Part shown: piece after piece, positions 44,284 to 53,234 of the stretch
Numbering within the stretch: position 1 is the stretch's first letter
How the letters are laid out: each line of letters opens with the position of its first letter
NCBI GenBank assembly: GCA_018970255.1
Contig: JAGWWS010000004.1
Coordinates: 32,860-96,859, forward strand
Origin: Verrucomicrobiota bacterium
GTDB taxonomy: Bacteria; Verrucomicrobiota; Verrucomicrobiia; Chthoniobacterales; Terrimicrobiaceae
Direction of reading: 5' to 3'
Length of the DNA stretch: 64,000 nucleotides
Notes under the pieces: model-generated
Told to the model about the DNA's origin: nothing
What the model saw: the letters and a program-made list of their open reading frames with translations, nothing else
Databases searched by the model: none
Program-made: the position numbers and the translations under genes

Positions 44284-45030
44284 TCAATCCGCCTTCAAAA
44301 GCTCGACCATTTCCTCTGCGACGCCGGAGGCGGATGCGGGGTTTTGGCCGGTGACGAGCAAACCGTCCACGGCGACATGTTTTTCGAAATCCGGTGCGGA
44401 TGTGTGCTTGGCGCCGCGTTCCCCCAGTTTTGTCGCGAGCAGGAACGGCACGGTTTTTGTCAGCCCCACTTTTTCCTCCTCGGAGTTGGTGAAGGCCGCG
44501 ACTTCCTTGCCCGCGACCAGGTGGGAGCCGTCGGAGAGTTTCACATTCACCAGCGCGGCCGGTCCGTGGCAAACGGCGCCCACGGGCGCGCGGGATTCAT
44601 AAATGGAAGCGGCGACTTTTTGGACCGCTGGGTCGTCGGGAAAGTCCCACATCGTTCCGTGCCCGCCCGAAAAGAAAACCGCCGAGAAACCGCCGGGGTC
44701 GACATCGGACAACTTTTTCGTCGCGGCCAAATTCGCGCGGAATGCCGGGTCGTTCCAATACTTGGCGTTCACCGGATCGCCCAGGTCGAGGCCGTCCACC
44801 GGTGGCTCCCCGCCTTGGATCGATGCGAATTCCACCGTCAGCCCCGCTTTTTCAAAAACCTCGAGCGGGTGCGTCAACTCGGAGAGGAAAAACCCGGTTG
44901 GCTTGCCCGTGTCGCCCAATTTCCCGTGGCTGGTCAGGACGATGAGGACGGGCTTGGTTTCCGCCAGCGCCGGGAGTGCCGGTGCAAAAAATCCAAACGC
45001 CGCAAGCACTGCGAAGATGGTTGTTTTCAT
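44284..45030 (-). CDS. Exported DJ-1/PfpI-family protein (Hsp31-like)
   Basis: About 248 residues from the ATG at 45030. A clear signal peptide ([20 protein letters not shown], then ALA before the mature part) predicts export, unusual for this family, which is mostly cytoplasmic. The nucleophile elbow [10 protein letters not shown] (Cys about 156) and the Glu-bearing [18 protein letters not shown] region fit the class I glutamine amidotransferase-like DJ-1/Hsp31 group, whose members act as glyoxalase III or protein/nucleotide deglycases or chaperones. The HGTMWDFP stretch is typical of the YhbO/Hsp31 subset. The gene is divergent from the neighbouring reductase gene, 99 nt apart. Confidence 0.85.
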   Translation of the reverse strand: MKTTIFAVLAAFGFFAPALPALAETKPVLIVLTSHGKLGDTGKPTGFFLSELTHPLEVFEKAGLTVEFASIQGGEPPVDGLDLGDPVNAKYWNDPAFRANLAATKKLSDVDPGGFSAVFFSGGHGTMWDFPDDPAVQKVAASIYESRAPVGAVCHGPAALVNVKLSDGSHLVAGKEVAAFTNSEEEKVGLTKTVPFLLATKLGERGAKHTSAPDFEKHVAVDGLLVTGQNPASASGVAEEMVELLKAD

Positions 45031-45129
45031 GGCGGAAGCTTCCGCCCGCACCTGCTGCCGTGCAATCCGAATCCCGGCGCGCATTCCTTGCCTTGCCGTT
45101 GGGTGGGCGATCCATGAAGGTCCGGCGAT

Positions 45130-46212
45130 ATGGACACACCCACTTCCCCGCTTTTCCAAAAACTCCAACTCGGCGCGCTCGAAATCCCCAACCGAATCCT
45201 CATGGCGCCGCTCACCCGCTGCCGCGCCGAACCCGGCCACATCCCGGGGCCGCTCATGGCGGAATACTACTCCCAGCGCGCTTCCGCGGGTCTCATCATC
45301 GCGGAGGCCACGATGGCGATGGAGGGGAACTCCGCGTTCTACGCCGAGCCTGGAATCCACAACGACGCGCAAGTCGCGGGGTGGCGTGGCGTCACCGATG
45401 CCGTCCACGCCAAGGGCGGTCGGATCTTCCTTCAAATCTGGCATGGCGGCCGCGCCTGCCACCCGTTTTTCAACAACGGCGCACAGCCCGTTGCACCCAG
45501 CGCGATCGCGATCACGGGTGACGAGGTCCATACGCCCGATGGAAAAAAGCCCTACGCCGTGCCGCGGGAATTGCGCGACGACGAACTGCCGGGAATCGTG
45601 GCCGGTTTCCAAAAAGCCGCGGCGAATGCGAAAAGCGCCGGGTTCGATGGCGTCGAAATCCACAGCGCGAATGGCTACCTGCTCGATGAATTCCTGCGCG
45701 ATGGCGCGAATAAGCGCACCGGTCCCTACGGCGGGTCCTTTGAAAACCGAGCCCGGCTTTTGCTGAAAGTGCTCGAGGCGGTTTCGGGTGTCTGGAGCGC
45801 AAACCGGGTCGGCATCCGCATCTCGCCGCTGAATAGCTACAACAGCATGTCCGACAGCGACCCCGTCGGCCTTGCCGCATTTTTGGCGAAACGGCTCGAC
45901 CCGTTCGGCCTCGCCTACCTGCACCTGATGCGCGGCGACATCCTCGGGCAACAACACGCCGATGTCGTCTCTCCCGTTCGGGAAAACTTCCACGGACCGC
46001 TCGTGTTGAACCTCGGCTTCACGCCCGCCGAAGCCGCCGGGTCCATCGCCTCCGGACGGGCCGATGCGGTTGCCTTCGGCACGCCATTCCTTGCAAACCC
46101 CGACCTGCCCGCGCGCATCCGCGCTGGCGCCGCACTGAACACTCCAGACCCCGCCACTTTCTATTCCGCGGGCCCGAAGGGCTACACGGACTACCCGTGT
46201 TTGGCGGAGTGA
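45130..46212 (+). CDS. NADH:flavin oxidoreductase of the old yellow enzyme family
   Basis: A 360-residue FMN TIM-barrel protein. NRILMAPLTRCRA is the usual OYE start, and the substrate-binding pair is in EIHSANGYLLDEFLRD (H-x-x-N). Other matches are LQIWHGGRACHP and GPYGGSFENRARLLL. Relatives such as NemA and xenobiotic reductases reduce alkenes activated by carbonyl or nitro groups with NAD(P)H. The real substrate is not readable. Its stop is one base before the convergent gpmA stop. Confidence 0.9.
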   Translation: MDTPTSPLFQKLQLGALEIPNRILMAPLTRCRAEPGHIPGPLMAEYYSQRASAGLIIAEATMAMEGNSAFYAEPGIHNDAQVAGWRGVTDAVHAKGGRIFLQIWHGGRACHPFFNNGAQPVAPSAIAITGDEVHTPDGKKPYAVPRELRDDELPGIVAGFQKAAANAKSAGFDGVEIHSANGYLLDEFLRDGANKRTGPYGGSFENRARLLLKVLEAVSGVWSANRVGIRISPLNSYNSMSDSDPVGLAAFLAKRLDPFGLAYLHLMRGDILGQQHADVVSPVRENFHGPLVLNLGFTPAEAAGSIASGRADAVAFGTPFLANPDLPARIRAGAALNTPDPATFYSAGPKGYTDYPCLAE

Positions 46213-46213
46213 G

Positions 46214-46960
46214 CTACTTCGCCTTGCCTTGGTTGGCGACGGCGTTCATGGCTGCGGCGATGGCTTCCTGGTCGCCGAGGTAGTAGCTTTTGATGGGCTT
46301 GAGGTCGGCGTCGAGCTCGTAAACGAGCGGGATGCCGGTGGGGATATTGAGTTTCAAGACCTGCTCCTCGGTGAGGTTGTCGAGATGTTTGACGAGGGCG
46401 CGGAGGGTGTTGCCGTGCGCGGCGATGATAACGCGTTTTCCGGACTTCACGGTCGGCGCGATTTTCTCGTGCCAGAGCGGAAGGAAGCGATCGACGGTGT
46501 CTTTGAGGCACTCGGTGAGCGGGAGTTGATCCTCGGGGATGCCGGCGTAGCGGGGGTCGTGCCCGGGCCAGCGTTCGTCGGATTTTTCCAGCGCCGGCGG
46601 GGGGATGTCGTAGCTGCGGCGCCAGACGAGGACTTGCTCGTCGCCGAATTTCGCGGCGGTCTCGGCTTTGTTGAGGCCCTGGAGCGCGCCGTAGTGGCGT
46701 TCGTTCAAGCGCCAGTCTTTTTCCATCGGGATCCAGAGCTGGTCGAGTTCGGTGAGGACGCCCCAGAGGGTGTTGAGCGCGCGCTTGAGGACCGAGACAT
46801 AGGCGATATCGAACGCGAAGCCTTCCTTCTTGAGGAGTTGGCCCGCGGCCTTGGCCTCCTCGCGGCCCTTGTCGCTGAGGTCGACATCGTGCCAACCGGT
46901 GAAGCGGTTTTCCTTGTTCCAGGTGCTTTCGCCGTGGCGGATGAGAACGAGTTTGTGCAT
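46214..46960 (-). CDS. gpmA: 2,3-bisphosphoglycerate-dependent phosphoglycerate mutase
   Basis: About 248 residues from the ATG at 46960; a longer form from 47014 would add an unneeded leader. [20 protein letters not shown] in part shows the phospho-His and Arg of the RHG motif, and the second half has [17 protein letters not shown], which is specific to dPGM, and [16 protein letters not shown]. The length equals the usual 248-250. It interconverts 3- and 2-phosphoglycerate in glycolysis. The gene is convergent with the OYE gene and divergent from the EEP gene. Confidence 0.95.
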   Translation of the reverse strand: MHKLVLIRHGESTWNKENRFTGWHDVDLSDKGREEAKAAGQLLKKEGFAFDIAYVSVLKRALNTLWGVLTELDQLWIPMEKDWRLNERHYGALQGLNKAETAAKFGDEQVLVWRRSYDIPPPALEKSDERWPGHDPRYAGIPEDQLPLTECLKDTVDRFLPLWHEKIAPTVKSGKRVIIAAHGNTLRALVKHLDNLTEEQVLKLNIPTGIPLVYELDADLKPIKSYYLGDQEAIAAAMNAVANQGKAK

Positions 46961-47099
46961 GGGATTTGTGGATTCGAGGGCGGGAGAGTAGTGCCACCGG
47001 GATTCCGATGACAAGCCGCGCGGCGGGCGGGATTTTTTGTTGAATTCGAGGGGCGGGGATGGAGAATTGCAGCTCCATCCGAAAGCTTATCCCTCCCTG

Positions 47100-47864
47100 A
47101 TGTCTTTCCGAATCCTCACATTCAACATCCAGAACGGACAGCCGTGGAACGATGAAAACCCCGATCTGGACGTGGTGGACATCAATGCGGTGGCGCGCTT
47201 CCTCCTTGAGCAGGATGCGGACATCATTTGTCTGCAGGAGGTCGAGCGCGGCTACGACGGCGGAATGCAAATCGAGCCGCCGCCGAATTATGAGCGGCTG
47301 CGCCATCATCTGAAGGATTACGACTCGGTTTTCTCGTATCCGGCGAAGAACGAAACGGAGATTCCCTTCGGGCTCGGGTTGGCGATTTTTTCGCGGGCGA
47401 AGTTGCGGGATTTTGAAAAGCTCGATCTGCCCGCGGCGCCCATCCAATTCGAGTTCGCGGGCAAAATGCGGCGGGCATCGAAGAGGCTCTTGATCGGAGC
47501 CACCGTGGATCTCGGCGGGAAGGCGGTGCGTGTGATGAATGCGCACCTACAAGCGTTTTTCATGATCGGGGCTTCGAGTGACCAGTATCCCGAGCAGAGG
47601 AATATCGTCGAGGGATTGCTGCTGAAGCAGACGGGGCCGGCGATCCTGGCGGGCGACATGAATTCCGCTCCGGACGAGGGGCTGGTCGAACAGTTCAAAC
47701 GGGCGGGATTTTCCCCGGGGCAATGCTGTCAGGCGACCTGGCGCAGGCAGCCGTTTGTGGTGGACCACATTTTTCACAATGGCGGACTGAAACAAACGGC
47801 CTGCAAGGTGGTCGAAACGATCGTCTCCGACCATCACGCTCTGACGGGCGTGTTCGAGTTTTAG
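47100..47864 (+). CDS. Endonuclease/exonuclease/phosphatase-family protein
   Basis: About 254 residues from the ATG at 47100. The EEP fold is indicated by RILTFNIQNG (Asn of the metal site), ICLQEVERG (catalytic Glu), LAGDMNSAPDEG (Asp/Asn), and VDHIFHNGG with SDHHALTGVF (Asp/His). There is no signal peptide, so it is probably cytoplasmic. Family members include nucleases, phosphodiesterases and sphingomyelinases. Which one this is cannot be decided by sequence alone. The stop overlaps the yhbY stop by 3 nt. Confidence 0.85.
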   Translation: MSFRILTFNIQNGQPWNDENPDLDVVDINAVARFLLEQDADIICLQEVERGYDGGMQIEPPPNYERLRHHLKDYDSVFSYPAKNETEIPFGLGLAIFSRAKLRDFEKLDLPAAPIQFEFAGKMRRASKRLLIGATVDLGGKAVRVMNAHLQAFFMIGASSDQYPEQRNIVEGLLLKQTGPAILAGDMNSAPDEGLVEQFKRAGFSPGQCCQATWRRQPFVVDHIFHNGGLKQTACKVVETIVSDHHALTGVFEF

Positions 47865-48127
47865 GAAGCCGCCGGAGTTTTTGGCGGCAAATGGAAGACG
47901 GCGGTGTGCCCGACCTGCTGAATGAGCGTGGCGCCCGTGGTGGCGGCGATTTCCTTCGAGAGGGTTTTGCGTTCCTCCTTGAATCCCTCGAAGCGGATTT
48001 TTACAAGGCCGTGTCGGTCGAGGGCGGAACGGAGCTCGGCAAGAAATTCAGGAGAGGCGCCGGCTTTGCCGAGTTTGACGAGCGGCTTCAGGAGCTGGGC
48101 CCGGCTTTTGAGTTCGCGGAGGTTCAC
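47861..48127 (-). CDS. yhbY: YhbY-family RNA-binding protein
   Basis: About 88 residues from the GTG at 48127, which overlaps the panB stop. The family signature is LKSRAQLLKPLVKLGKAGAS in part, then VKIRFEGFKEERKTLSKEIA and QQVGHTAVFHLPPK. The CRM (CRS1-YhbY) fold binds RNA, and the E. coli protein associates with pre-50S particles. It is the last gene of the long - strand operon. Confidence 0.9.
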   Translation of the reverse strand: MNLRELKSRAQLLKPLVKLGKAGASPEFLAELRSALDRHGLVKIRFEGFKEERKTLSKEIAATTGATLIQQVGHTAVFHLPPKTPAAS

Positions 48128-48888
48128 TTGGGATTCCGGACTTCGCCCGCATAGGAGCGTGCGGCGGATTGGAGTTCGGCGGCGAAGTTTGCTCGCGGCT
48201 GTGCGAACTTCGGGCGGAACCACGGGTAGAGTCCGACGAGGTCGTGGAGAACGAGGATGTTGCCGTCGCAATGTTGCCCGCTGCCGATGCCGATGGTCGG
48301 GCAGGCTACGGCTCGGGTGATTTCTGTAGCGAGCGGGGCGTGGACGAGTTCGAGCACGATGGCGGAAACGCCGAGGGCATCGAGTGCGCGGGCGTCGGAG
48401 AGAAGGCGGTCGGCCTCGGCGGGTGATTTGCCTTTCACATGATAACCCCCCTCCTCGCGCACGCGCTGGGGGAGCATGCCGAGGTGGCCGATGACGGGGA
48501 TTTTATCTGCGAGAATCGCTTCGACCATGGGAAGCGCCTCGCGACCGCCTTCGATTTTGACGAAATCGGCTCCGGCCTCACGAAGTCGCCGTGCATTTTG
48601 CAGAGCGGATTCCGGCGTGGAGCAACTGCCGGCGGGTAGGTCCGAGGCGACGAGAGTTTTTTCCGCACCACGAGCCACCGGGCGTGTGTGGTGGAGCATG
48701 TCCTCCATCGTGACTTGGGTGGTATCGGGGTGGCCGAGGACGACCATGCCCAAGGAATCCCCAACGAGCAGGAGATCGAGTCCGCAATCGTCGAGCAGGC
48801 GTGCCGCCGGAAAATCGTAAGCGGTGAGGCTGGCGATGCGACGGCCGGATGCCTTCGAGGCGCGGAGCGAGTCGGGTGCGGGTTTCAC
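48124..48888 (-). CDS. panB: 3-methyl-2-oxobutanoate hydroxymethyltransferase
   Basis: About 254 residues from the GTG at 48888, 13 nt after the folK stop. An ATG at 48963 lies inside folK and would add a proline-rich leader. Motifs are SLTAYDFPAARLLDDCG, LLVGDSLGMVVLGHPDT (the Mg-binding Asp-Ser), KIEGG, and PVIGHLGMLPQ. PanB makes ketopantoate from ketoisovalerate and methylene-THF for pantothenate and CoA. It ends in a GTGA overlap with yhbY. Confidence 0.93.
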   Translation of the reverse strand: MKPAPDSLRASKASGRRIASLTAYDFPAARLLDDCGLDLLLVGDSLGMVVLGHPDTTQVTMEDMLHHTRPVARGAEKTLVASDLPAGSCSTPESALQNARRLREAGADFVKIEGGREALPMVEAILADKIPVIGHLGMLPQRVREEGGYHVKGKSPAEADRLLSDARALDALGVSAIVLELVHAPLATEITRAVACPTIGIGSGQHCDGNILVLHDLVGLYPWFRPKFAQPRANFAAELQSAARSYAGEVRNPK

Positions 48889-48901
48889 GGAACGGGATAG
48901 A

Positions 48902-49399
48902 TTAGAAGCCGGCGACGGGCTTTGGCAAATCCCCTGCGGGCAGGGCGGCAAGAAGCGAGGCAATGGTGCCGCTTTTGCCGGGAAGGATTTTATCGGGTTG
49001 AATGTCGGCGAGCGGGAGGAGGACGAACGGCCTCTCGGCGATGCAGGGGTGGGGGATTTGGAGTTCGGGGAGCGTGAAAACGAGGTTGTCGCAATAGAGG
49101 ATGTCGAGGTCGATCGTGCGCGGCGTGTGGAAGCCGTGGTCCCGCGGCCGCCCGAGGAGCGCCTCGATGCGCTGGAGTTCGGCCAGGAGGTCGAGCGGCG
49201 GCAATTTTGTGCGGAGTTCGATGGCGGCGTTGAGGAATGCCGGGGAGCCGGGCGGGCAATCGACGGGTTCGCTCGCGTAGGTGCGCGAGCAGAGGAAGGG
49301 GCCGGAGCTGTCGTGCAGGGCGAAAAGGTGGCGCTTGGCGGTGTGCAGGTTGGCGTGCCGGTCCCCGAGGTTGGAACCGAGCGCGATGCCGGCCGTCAT
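48902..49399 (-). CDS. folK: 2-amino-4-hydroxy-6-hydroxymethyldihydropteridine diphosphokinase
   Basis: About 165 residues from the ATG at 49399, which overlaps the dapB stop by 4 nt. HPPK motifs are IALGSNLGDRHANL, FLNAAIELRT and HTPRTIDLDILYCDN, the last holding the Mg-binding Asp pair. It transfers pyrophosphate from ATP to the pterin in folate synthesis. Folate and pantothenate genes (panB) next to each other are common, since PanB uses a folate cofactor. It is in the - strand operon after the dap genes. Confidence 0.93.
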   Translation of the reverse strand: MTAGIALGSNLGDRHANLHTAKRHLFALHDSSGPFLCSRTYASEPVDCPPGSPAFLNAAIELRTKLPPLDLLAELQRIEALLGRPRDHGFHTPRTIDLDILYCDNLVFTLPELQIPHPCIAERPFVLLPLADIQPDKILPGKSGTIASLLAALPAGDLPKPVAGF

Positions 49400-50139
49400 T
49401 TCAGGCCGAGGACATCCTGCATGTCGTAGAGCCCGGGCTTTTGGGATTGGGCCCAACGGGCGGCGCGCAGGGCGCCCTTCGCAAAAGTGTCGCGGCTCGA
49501 GGCCTTGTGGGTGAGTTCCACGCGTTCGCCGGTGTTTGCGAAGATGACGGTGTGGTCGCCCACGACATCGCCACCGCGGATCGCGTGCATCCCGATTTCG
49601 GCGGGCTGGCGTTCGCCGACCATTCCCTCGCGGCCGTGCATGACATGGCGCCCGTAGTCGAGGTGGCGGACCTCGGCGAGGATTTCGGCCAAGCGGCGCG
49701 CGGTGCCGCTCGGGGAGTCTTTTTTCAACCGGTGGTGCATTTCCACGACCTCGAGGTCGAAGTCGGGGCCGAGGGTTTCCGCAGCCTTGCGCGTGAGCCA
49801 GAAGAGGGTGTTCACGCCCACGCTGAAATTCGGCGCGAAGACGATGGGGATTTTTTTCGAGAAAGCCGCGATGGCATCGCGCTCGGCTTCACTATGGCCG
49901 GTGGTGCCGATGACGAGGATTTTTCCGGCGGCGGCGCAGGCTTCGGCAATCGATGCCGTGGCCGTGGCGTGGGTGAAATCGACCACGGCGTCGCAACCGG
50001 GCAGCGTGGCGGCAAGGTCGTCGCCGAGGTCCACTCCCGCGGTGAACTCGAACGAGGCGGGGTCGGCTTTCGCGCAGGCGATGAGCGCCTGGCCCATGCG
50101 GCCCTTGGCGCCGTTGATGGCAACGCGGGTGGGTTTCAC
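49396..50139 (-). CDS. dapB: 4-hydroxy-tetrahydrodipicolinate reductase
   Basis: About 247 residues from the GTG at 50139, overlapping the dapA stop (GTGA). The NAD(P)-binding start is VAINGAKGRMGQALI, and the catalytic segment is EMHHRLKKDSPSGTARRLAE, with the His-His and Lys that are diagnostic of DapB. FTHATATASI and GTTGH lie in the cofactor site. It reduces the DapA product with NAD(P)H in the lysine and meso-diaminopimelate pathway, feeding peptidoglycan. Its neighbours dapF and dapA belong to the same pathway. Confidence 0.95.
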   Translation of the reverse strand: MKPTRVAINGAKGRMGQALIACAKADPASFEFTAGVDLGDDLAATLPGCDAVVDFTHATATASIAEACAAAGKILVIGTTGHSEAERDAIAAFSKKIPIVFAPNFSVGVNTLFWLTRKAAETLGPDFDLEVVEMHHRLKKDSPSGTARRLAEILAEVRHLDYGRHVMHGREGMVGERQPAEIGMHAIRGGDVVGDHTVIFANTGERVELTHKASSRDTFAKGALRAARWAQSQKPGLYDMQDVLGLK

Positions 50140-51011
50140 AGGCCGAGTTTTTCCAGGGTTTCGGTGAGGCGCTTGGAATTCGCCGCGGACATTTCGCAGA
50201 GTGGCAGCCGCACATCGGTGGTGCATTGGCCGCGGCGGGCGAGCGCGAATTTCACCGGCACGGGGTTGGGCTCGATGAAGAGGTCTTTGAAAAGCGGGTA
50301 GTATTTCCGGTGGATGGCGAGGGCCTTGGCGGATTCGCCTGCGAGCTGGTGGCGCACCATGGCCGAGACCTCCGCGGGGATGAGGTTCGAGGCGACGCTG
50401 ATCACGCCCACGGCGCCGACCGACATGAACGGCAGGGTGAGCGAGTCGTCGCCGGAAAGGATTTCAAAGGAATCCGGGAGTGCGGCGCGGAGTTGGTTGA
50501 CGCGTTCCACGCTGCCGCCGGCTTCCTTGATGGCGGCGATGTTTTTGAAATCCTTCGCGAGCCTCGCGGTGGTTTCCACGGGGATCTCGATGCCGCAACG
50601 GCCTGGGATGCTGTAAAGGACGAGCGGGAATTTGGCGGCCTCCGCGATGGCGCCGAAGTGGCGGTAGAGCCCCTCGGGGCTGGGCTTGTTGTAGTAGGGG
50701 GCGACAAGCAGGGCGGCATCGGCGCCGGCTTTTTCGGCGGCGAGCGTGAGGTCGATGGCCTCGGCGGTGGAATTCGAACCGGTGCCGGCAATGACTAGGC
50801 ATTTTTTCGCGGCGGCCTCGACGGCAACTTCGATGACGCGCATGTGCTCGGAGTGGTCGAGGGTGGGGGACTCGCCGGTCGTGCCAACCGGGATGATGCC
50901 CGAAATGCCGCCGGCGATTTGCCCGGCGATGATGCTGCGGAAAGCGGCTTCGTCAAAGGCTCCCGCGCGGAAAGGCGTGGCGAGCGCGGTGTGGGCTCCT
51001 GCGAATCTCAT
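50136..51011 (-). CDS. dapA: 4-hydroxy-tetrahydrodipicolinate synthase
   Basis: A 291-residue TIM-barrel lyase that starts at ATG 51011. Family motifs are GIIPVGTTGESPTLDHSEH, VIAGTGSNSTAEAI, LVLYSIPGRCGIEIPVET (catalytic Tyr) and IAAIKEAGG (Schiff-base Lys). The length is standard (about 292). It condenses pyruvate with aspartate semialdehyde, the first step of the diaminopimelate branch. It is 12 nt from dapF and overlaps dapB. Confidence 0.96.
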   Translation of the reverse strand: MRFAGAHTALATPFRAGAFDEAAFRSIIAGQIAGGISGIIPVGTTGESPTLDHSEHMRVIEVAVEAAAKKCLVIAGTGSNSTAEAIDLTLAAEKAGADAALLVAPYYNKPSPEGLYRHFGAIAEAAKFPLVLYSIPGRCGIEIPVETTARLAKDFKNIAAIKEAGGSVERVNQLRAALPDSFEILSGDDSLTLPFMSVGAVGVISVASNLIPAEVSAMVRHQLAGESAKALAIHRKYYPLFKDLFIEPNPVPVKFALARRGQCTTDVRLPLCEMSAANSKRLTETLEKLGL

Positions 51012-51023
51012 GGTGCGCGATGG

Positions 51024-51836
51024 TTACAGGGAAACCACGCCCTCGAAAACAAAATCCGCGGGGCCCGTGAGGCGGGCGGATTCGAACGAACCATCGGCCG
51101 CCCGGGTGAAATCGACCCGCAGCGTGTCGCCCCCGCGCACTTGGACCGCGACCGGCGACGGGGCGGAATTTTCCGCGGCATGGATGAGGGCGGCTGCACA
51201 GACCCCCGTGCCGCAGGCAAGCGTCTCGCCTTCCACGCCGCGCTCGTAGGTGCGGATGGCGAGCAAGCCGGGCCCGAGGACTTGGACGAAATTTGCATTC
51301 GTCCCTTTCGGCGCGAAGGCGGCGTGGTGGCGGATGGCGGAGCCGAGGGAGGGGATGTCGAGGGGTTCGATATCCGCAAAGAAAACGACCGCATGTGGGA
51401 CGCCGGTGTTGATAAAATGGACGGAAAGCTTTTGACCCGCGGCTTCGAGGGTTTGCGCCGGGCGGTGGCCATGGGGTTTCCCCATATCGAGCGAGACAAG
51501 GTCGCCTTCAAGCGCGGCGGAGATTTTTCCGGCCATGGTTTCGAAATCCACTGTGGCGGGGTGCGACGGCATGAGCCTCGCGGCAAACCTAGCGAAGCAA
51601 CGGGCGCCATTTCCGCACATCTCCGCCTCGCCGCCATCGGCGTTGTAGTAGCGCATGCGGAAATCGGCGGGGCCGGCCGCCGTTTCCACCGCGAGCAACC
51701 CGTCGGCGCCGATGCCCCGGTGCCGGTCGCAGAGCCGGGCGATGGCGGGTTTGTCCAAGGGAAATTCCCCGGAGCGGTTGTCGATCACGACAAAGTCGTT
51801 CCCCGCGCCGTTCATTTTTGTGAAACGGAGTTCCAT
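51024..51836 (-). CDS. dapF: Diaminopimelate epimerase
   Basis: A 270-residue protein. MELRFTKMNGAGNDFVVIDN is the standard start. The two catalytic Cys residues are in EMCGNGARCFARF (N-terminal half) and ETLACGTGVCAAA (C-terminal half), each in the family-specific C-G-N/T-G setting. It converts LL- to meso-diaminopimelate for peptidoglycan and lysine. Gene order dapF-dapA-dapB in one operon is found in several bacterial groups. Confidence 0.96.
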   Translation of the reverse strand: MELRFTKMNGAGNDFVVIDNRSGEFPLDKPAIARLCDRHRGIGADGLLAVETAAGPADFRMRYYNADGGEAEMCGNGARCFARFAARLMPSHPATVDFETMAGKISAALEGDLVSLDMGKPHGHRPAQTLEAAGQKLSVHFINTGVPHAVVFFADIEPLDIPSLGSAIRHHAAFAPKGTNANFVQVLGPGLLAIRTYERGVEGETLACGTGVCAAALIHAAENSAPSPVAVQVRGGDTLRVDFTRAADGSFESARLTGPADFVFEGVVSL

Positions 51837-51879
51837 GGCGGCAGGCTAATGGCTGGCGGGCACCCGCGGCAACCCCTGC

Positions 51880-52578
51880 TCAGGGAACGGGGATTCCAAT
51901 CCCGAGTTCCTGGAGGCCTTCGTCCAGGATTTGCCCGGAGAGTTGTGACTCGTAGTCGATGTAGGCTTGCGGGCTCGCGGGCGGTTCGTCGGGTTTCACG
52001 AACCCCGTCGAGAGTGCGTAGCCGCCCTTGCGCATGCGGATGGCGTCGGCTTGGAGGCCCTTCAGCTTGCGCTGGTAGGATTGCATGCCTGCCGCGGTCG
52101 GGTAGTCGACCGGCATGCCGAAGGCGCGCGCGTAGCCGTTGCGGACGAGTTCCTCGCCGAGGTTTTTGTTCCCGGCGAGGATGATGGCGTAGAAGCGCTG
52201 CGACTTCGAGGCGCCGCGGGCGTCGTCCCATTTGGTCAGGACCGTGAACGGCTGCTTCAGGAAACCGTGGCTGAATTCGGCGGCTTTTTTCCCGAGGGGC
52301 ATGACTTCCGAAACCGGAATGCCGAGGGCTTTCGCCTGGTCCTCGAGGCGCGCGGGGAAGCGGTCGTCCGTCTCGGGGCAATCGACGAAGTAGAGGCGGA
52401 AAATGTGGTCCTTGCCATCGTGGACGACATGGAAACTGTCGCCGTCGGCGTATTCGGCCCCGGCGAGCTTGCAGTTTTCAAGTTTCTCCCAGTCCTGCGG
52501 GGCGGCGTGGGAAGTGGCGAGTGTGGGCGCGAGAACCGCGATGGCCAGCGCACGGGCGAGGGAGAGGGATGTTTTCAA
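51880..52578 (-). CDS. Exported thermonuclease (SNase-like) protein
   Basis: A 232-residue protein that starts at TTG 52578. A signal peptide (LARALAIAVLAPTLATSHAA in part) precedes the SNase domain. Key residues are in FRLYFVDCPETDDRF (Arg and Asp/Glu near the phosphate) and SQRFYAIILAGNKNLGEELVR in part, with the second Arg/Glu region in GYARAF. Staphylococcal-type nucleases cut DNA and RNA with calcium. An insertion between the two halves and a C-terminal extension of about 50 residues are extra. It sits between recR and dapF with gaps of about 43 nt each, so it may be read through with the operon. Confidence 0.82.
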   Translation of the reverse strand: MKTSLSLARALAIAVLAPTLATSHAAPQDWEKLENCKLAGAEYADGDSFHVVHDGKDHIFRLYFVDCPETDDRFPARLEDQAKALGIPVSEVMPLGKKAAEFSHGFLKQPFTVLTKWDDARGASKSQRFYAIILAGNKNLGEELVRNGYARAFGMPVDYPTAAGMQSYQRKLKGLQADAIRMRKGGYALSTGFVKPDEPPASPQAYIDYESQLSGQILDEGLQELGIGIPVP

Positions 52579-52622
52579 TTGTTACAAAATCGTAACAAAA
52601 GCCGCTGCGGCCGCAATCCCGT

Positions 52623-53225
52623 TCAAGCCGGGTGGCGGCCGCCGAGGGCGCGCTGGAGCGTGAGCTGGTCGGCGTGTTCGAGGCCGCCGCCGGCCGGGAG
52701 CCCCCGGGCGATGCGTGTGACGGGGATGCCGAGGGGCGCGAGCACGCCGGTGAGGTAGTTCGTGGTCGCCTCGCCTTCGACATCGGCGCTGAGGGCGAGG
52801 ATGATTTCGCCGGGCTGTTCGGTGCGGATGCGTTCCAGCAGGGGCTCGATGCGGAGCTGCTCCGGCCCGACATGGTCGAGCGGGGCGAGCCGGCCGCCGA
52901 GGGAGTGGTAGAGGCCGTGGAAGGCGCCGCTGCGTTCGATGGGCAGGATGTCGGTGGCTTGCTCGACCACGCAGATTTCGCGCCCGTGGCGGGAGGGTTG
53001 CGAACAAATTTCGCAGAGGCCGGTGGTGGAGAAGAAGCCGCATTTTCCGCAGGGGACGATCGACGCTGCAGCTTCGTGCAACGCGGTGCCGAGCCTCTCG
53101 GGGTGGGCATCCCGGTGGGAGAGGAGCCAGAGTGCGATGCGCTCGGCGCTGCGGGGGCCGACGCCGGGCAGGCGGCGGAGTTCGCGGACGAGGTGGAGGA
53201 AGGGCGCCGGGTAGTCTGCCGCCAT
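52623..53225 (-). CDS. recR: Recombination protein RecR
   Basis: A 200-residue protein, the standard length. The helix-hairpin-helix start LRRLPGVGPRSAERIALWLL is followed by a zinc finger with CGKCGFFSTTGLCEIC (four Cys) and a Toprim domain containing ILALSADVEGEATTNYL. RecR with RecO loads RecA at gaps. It lies 9 nt after lolD in the direction of transcription. A dnaX or YbaB gene, often next to recR, is not present here. Confidence 0.96.
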   Translation of the reverse strand: MAADYPAPFLHLVRELRRLPGVGPRSAERIALWLLSHRDAHPERLGTALHEAAASIVPCGKCGFFSTTGLCEICSQPSRHGREICVVEQATDILPIERSGAFHGLYHSLGGRLAPLDHVGPEQLRIEPLLERIRTEQPGEIILALSADVEGEATTNYLTGVLAPLGIPVTRIARGLPAGGGLEHADQLTLQRALGGRHPA

Positions 53226-53234
53226 GGCTGTCCG

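Noticed and set aside
42740..44602. Long + strand frame running through the ketosynthase and queH genes
   Set aside because: It is out of frame with the ketosynthase and antisense to queH and part of the DJ-1 gene; no motif is present.
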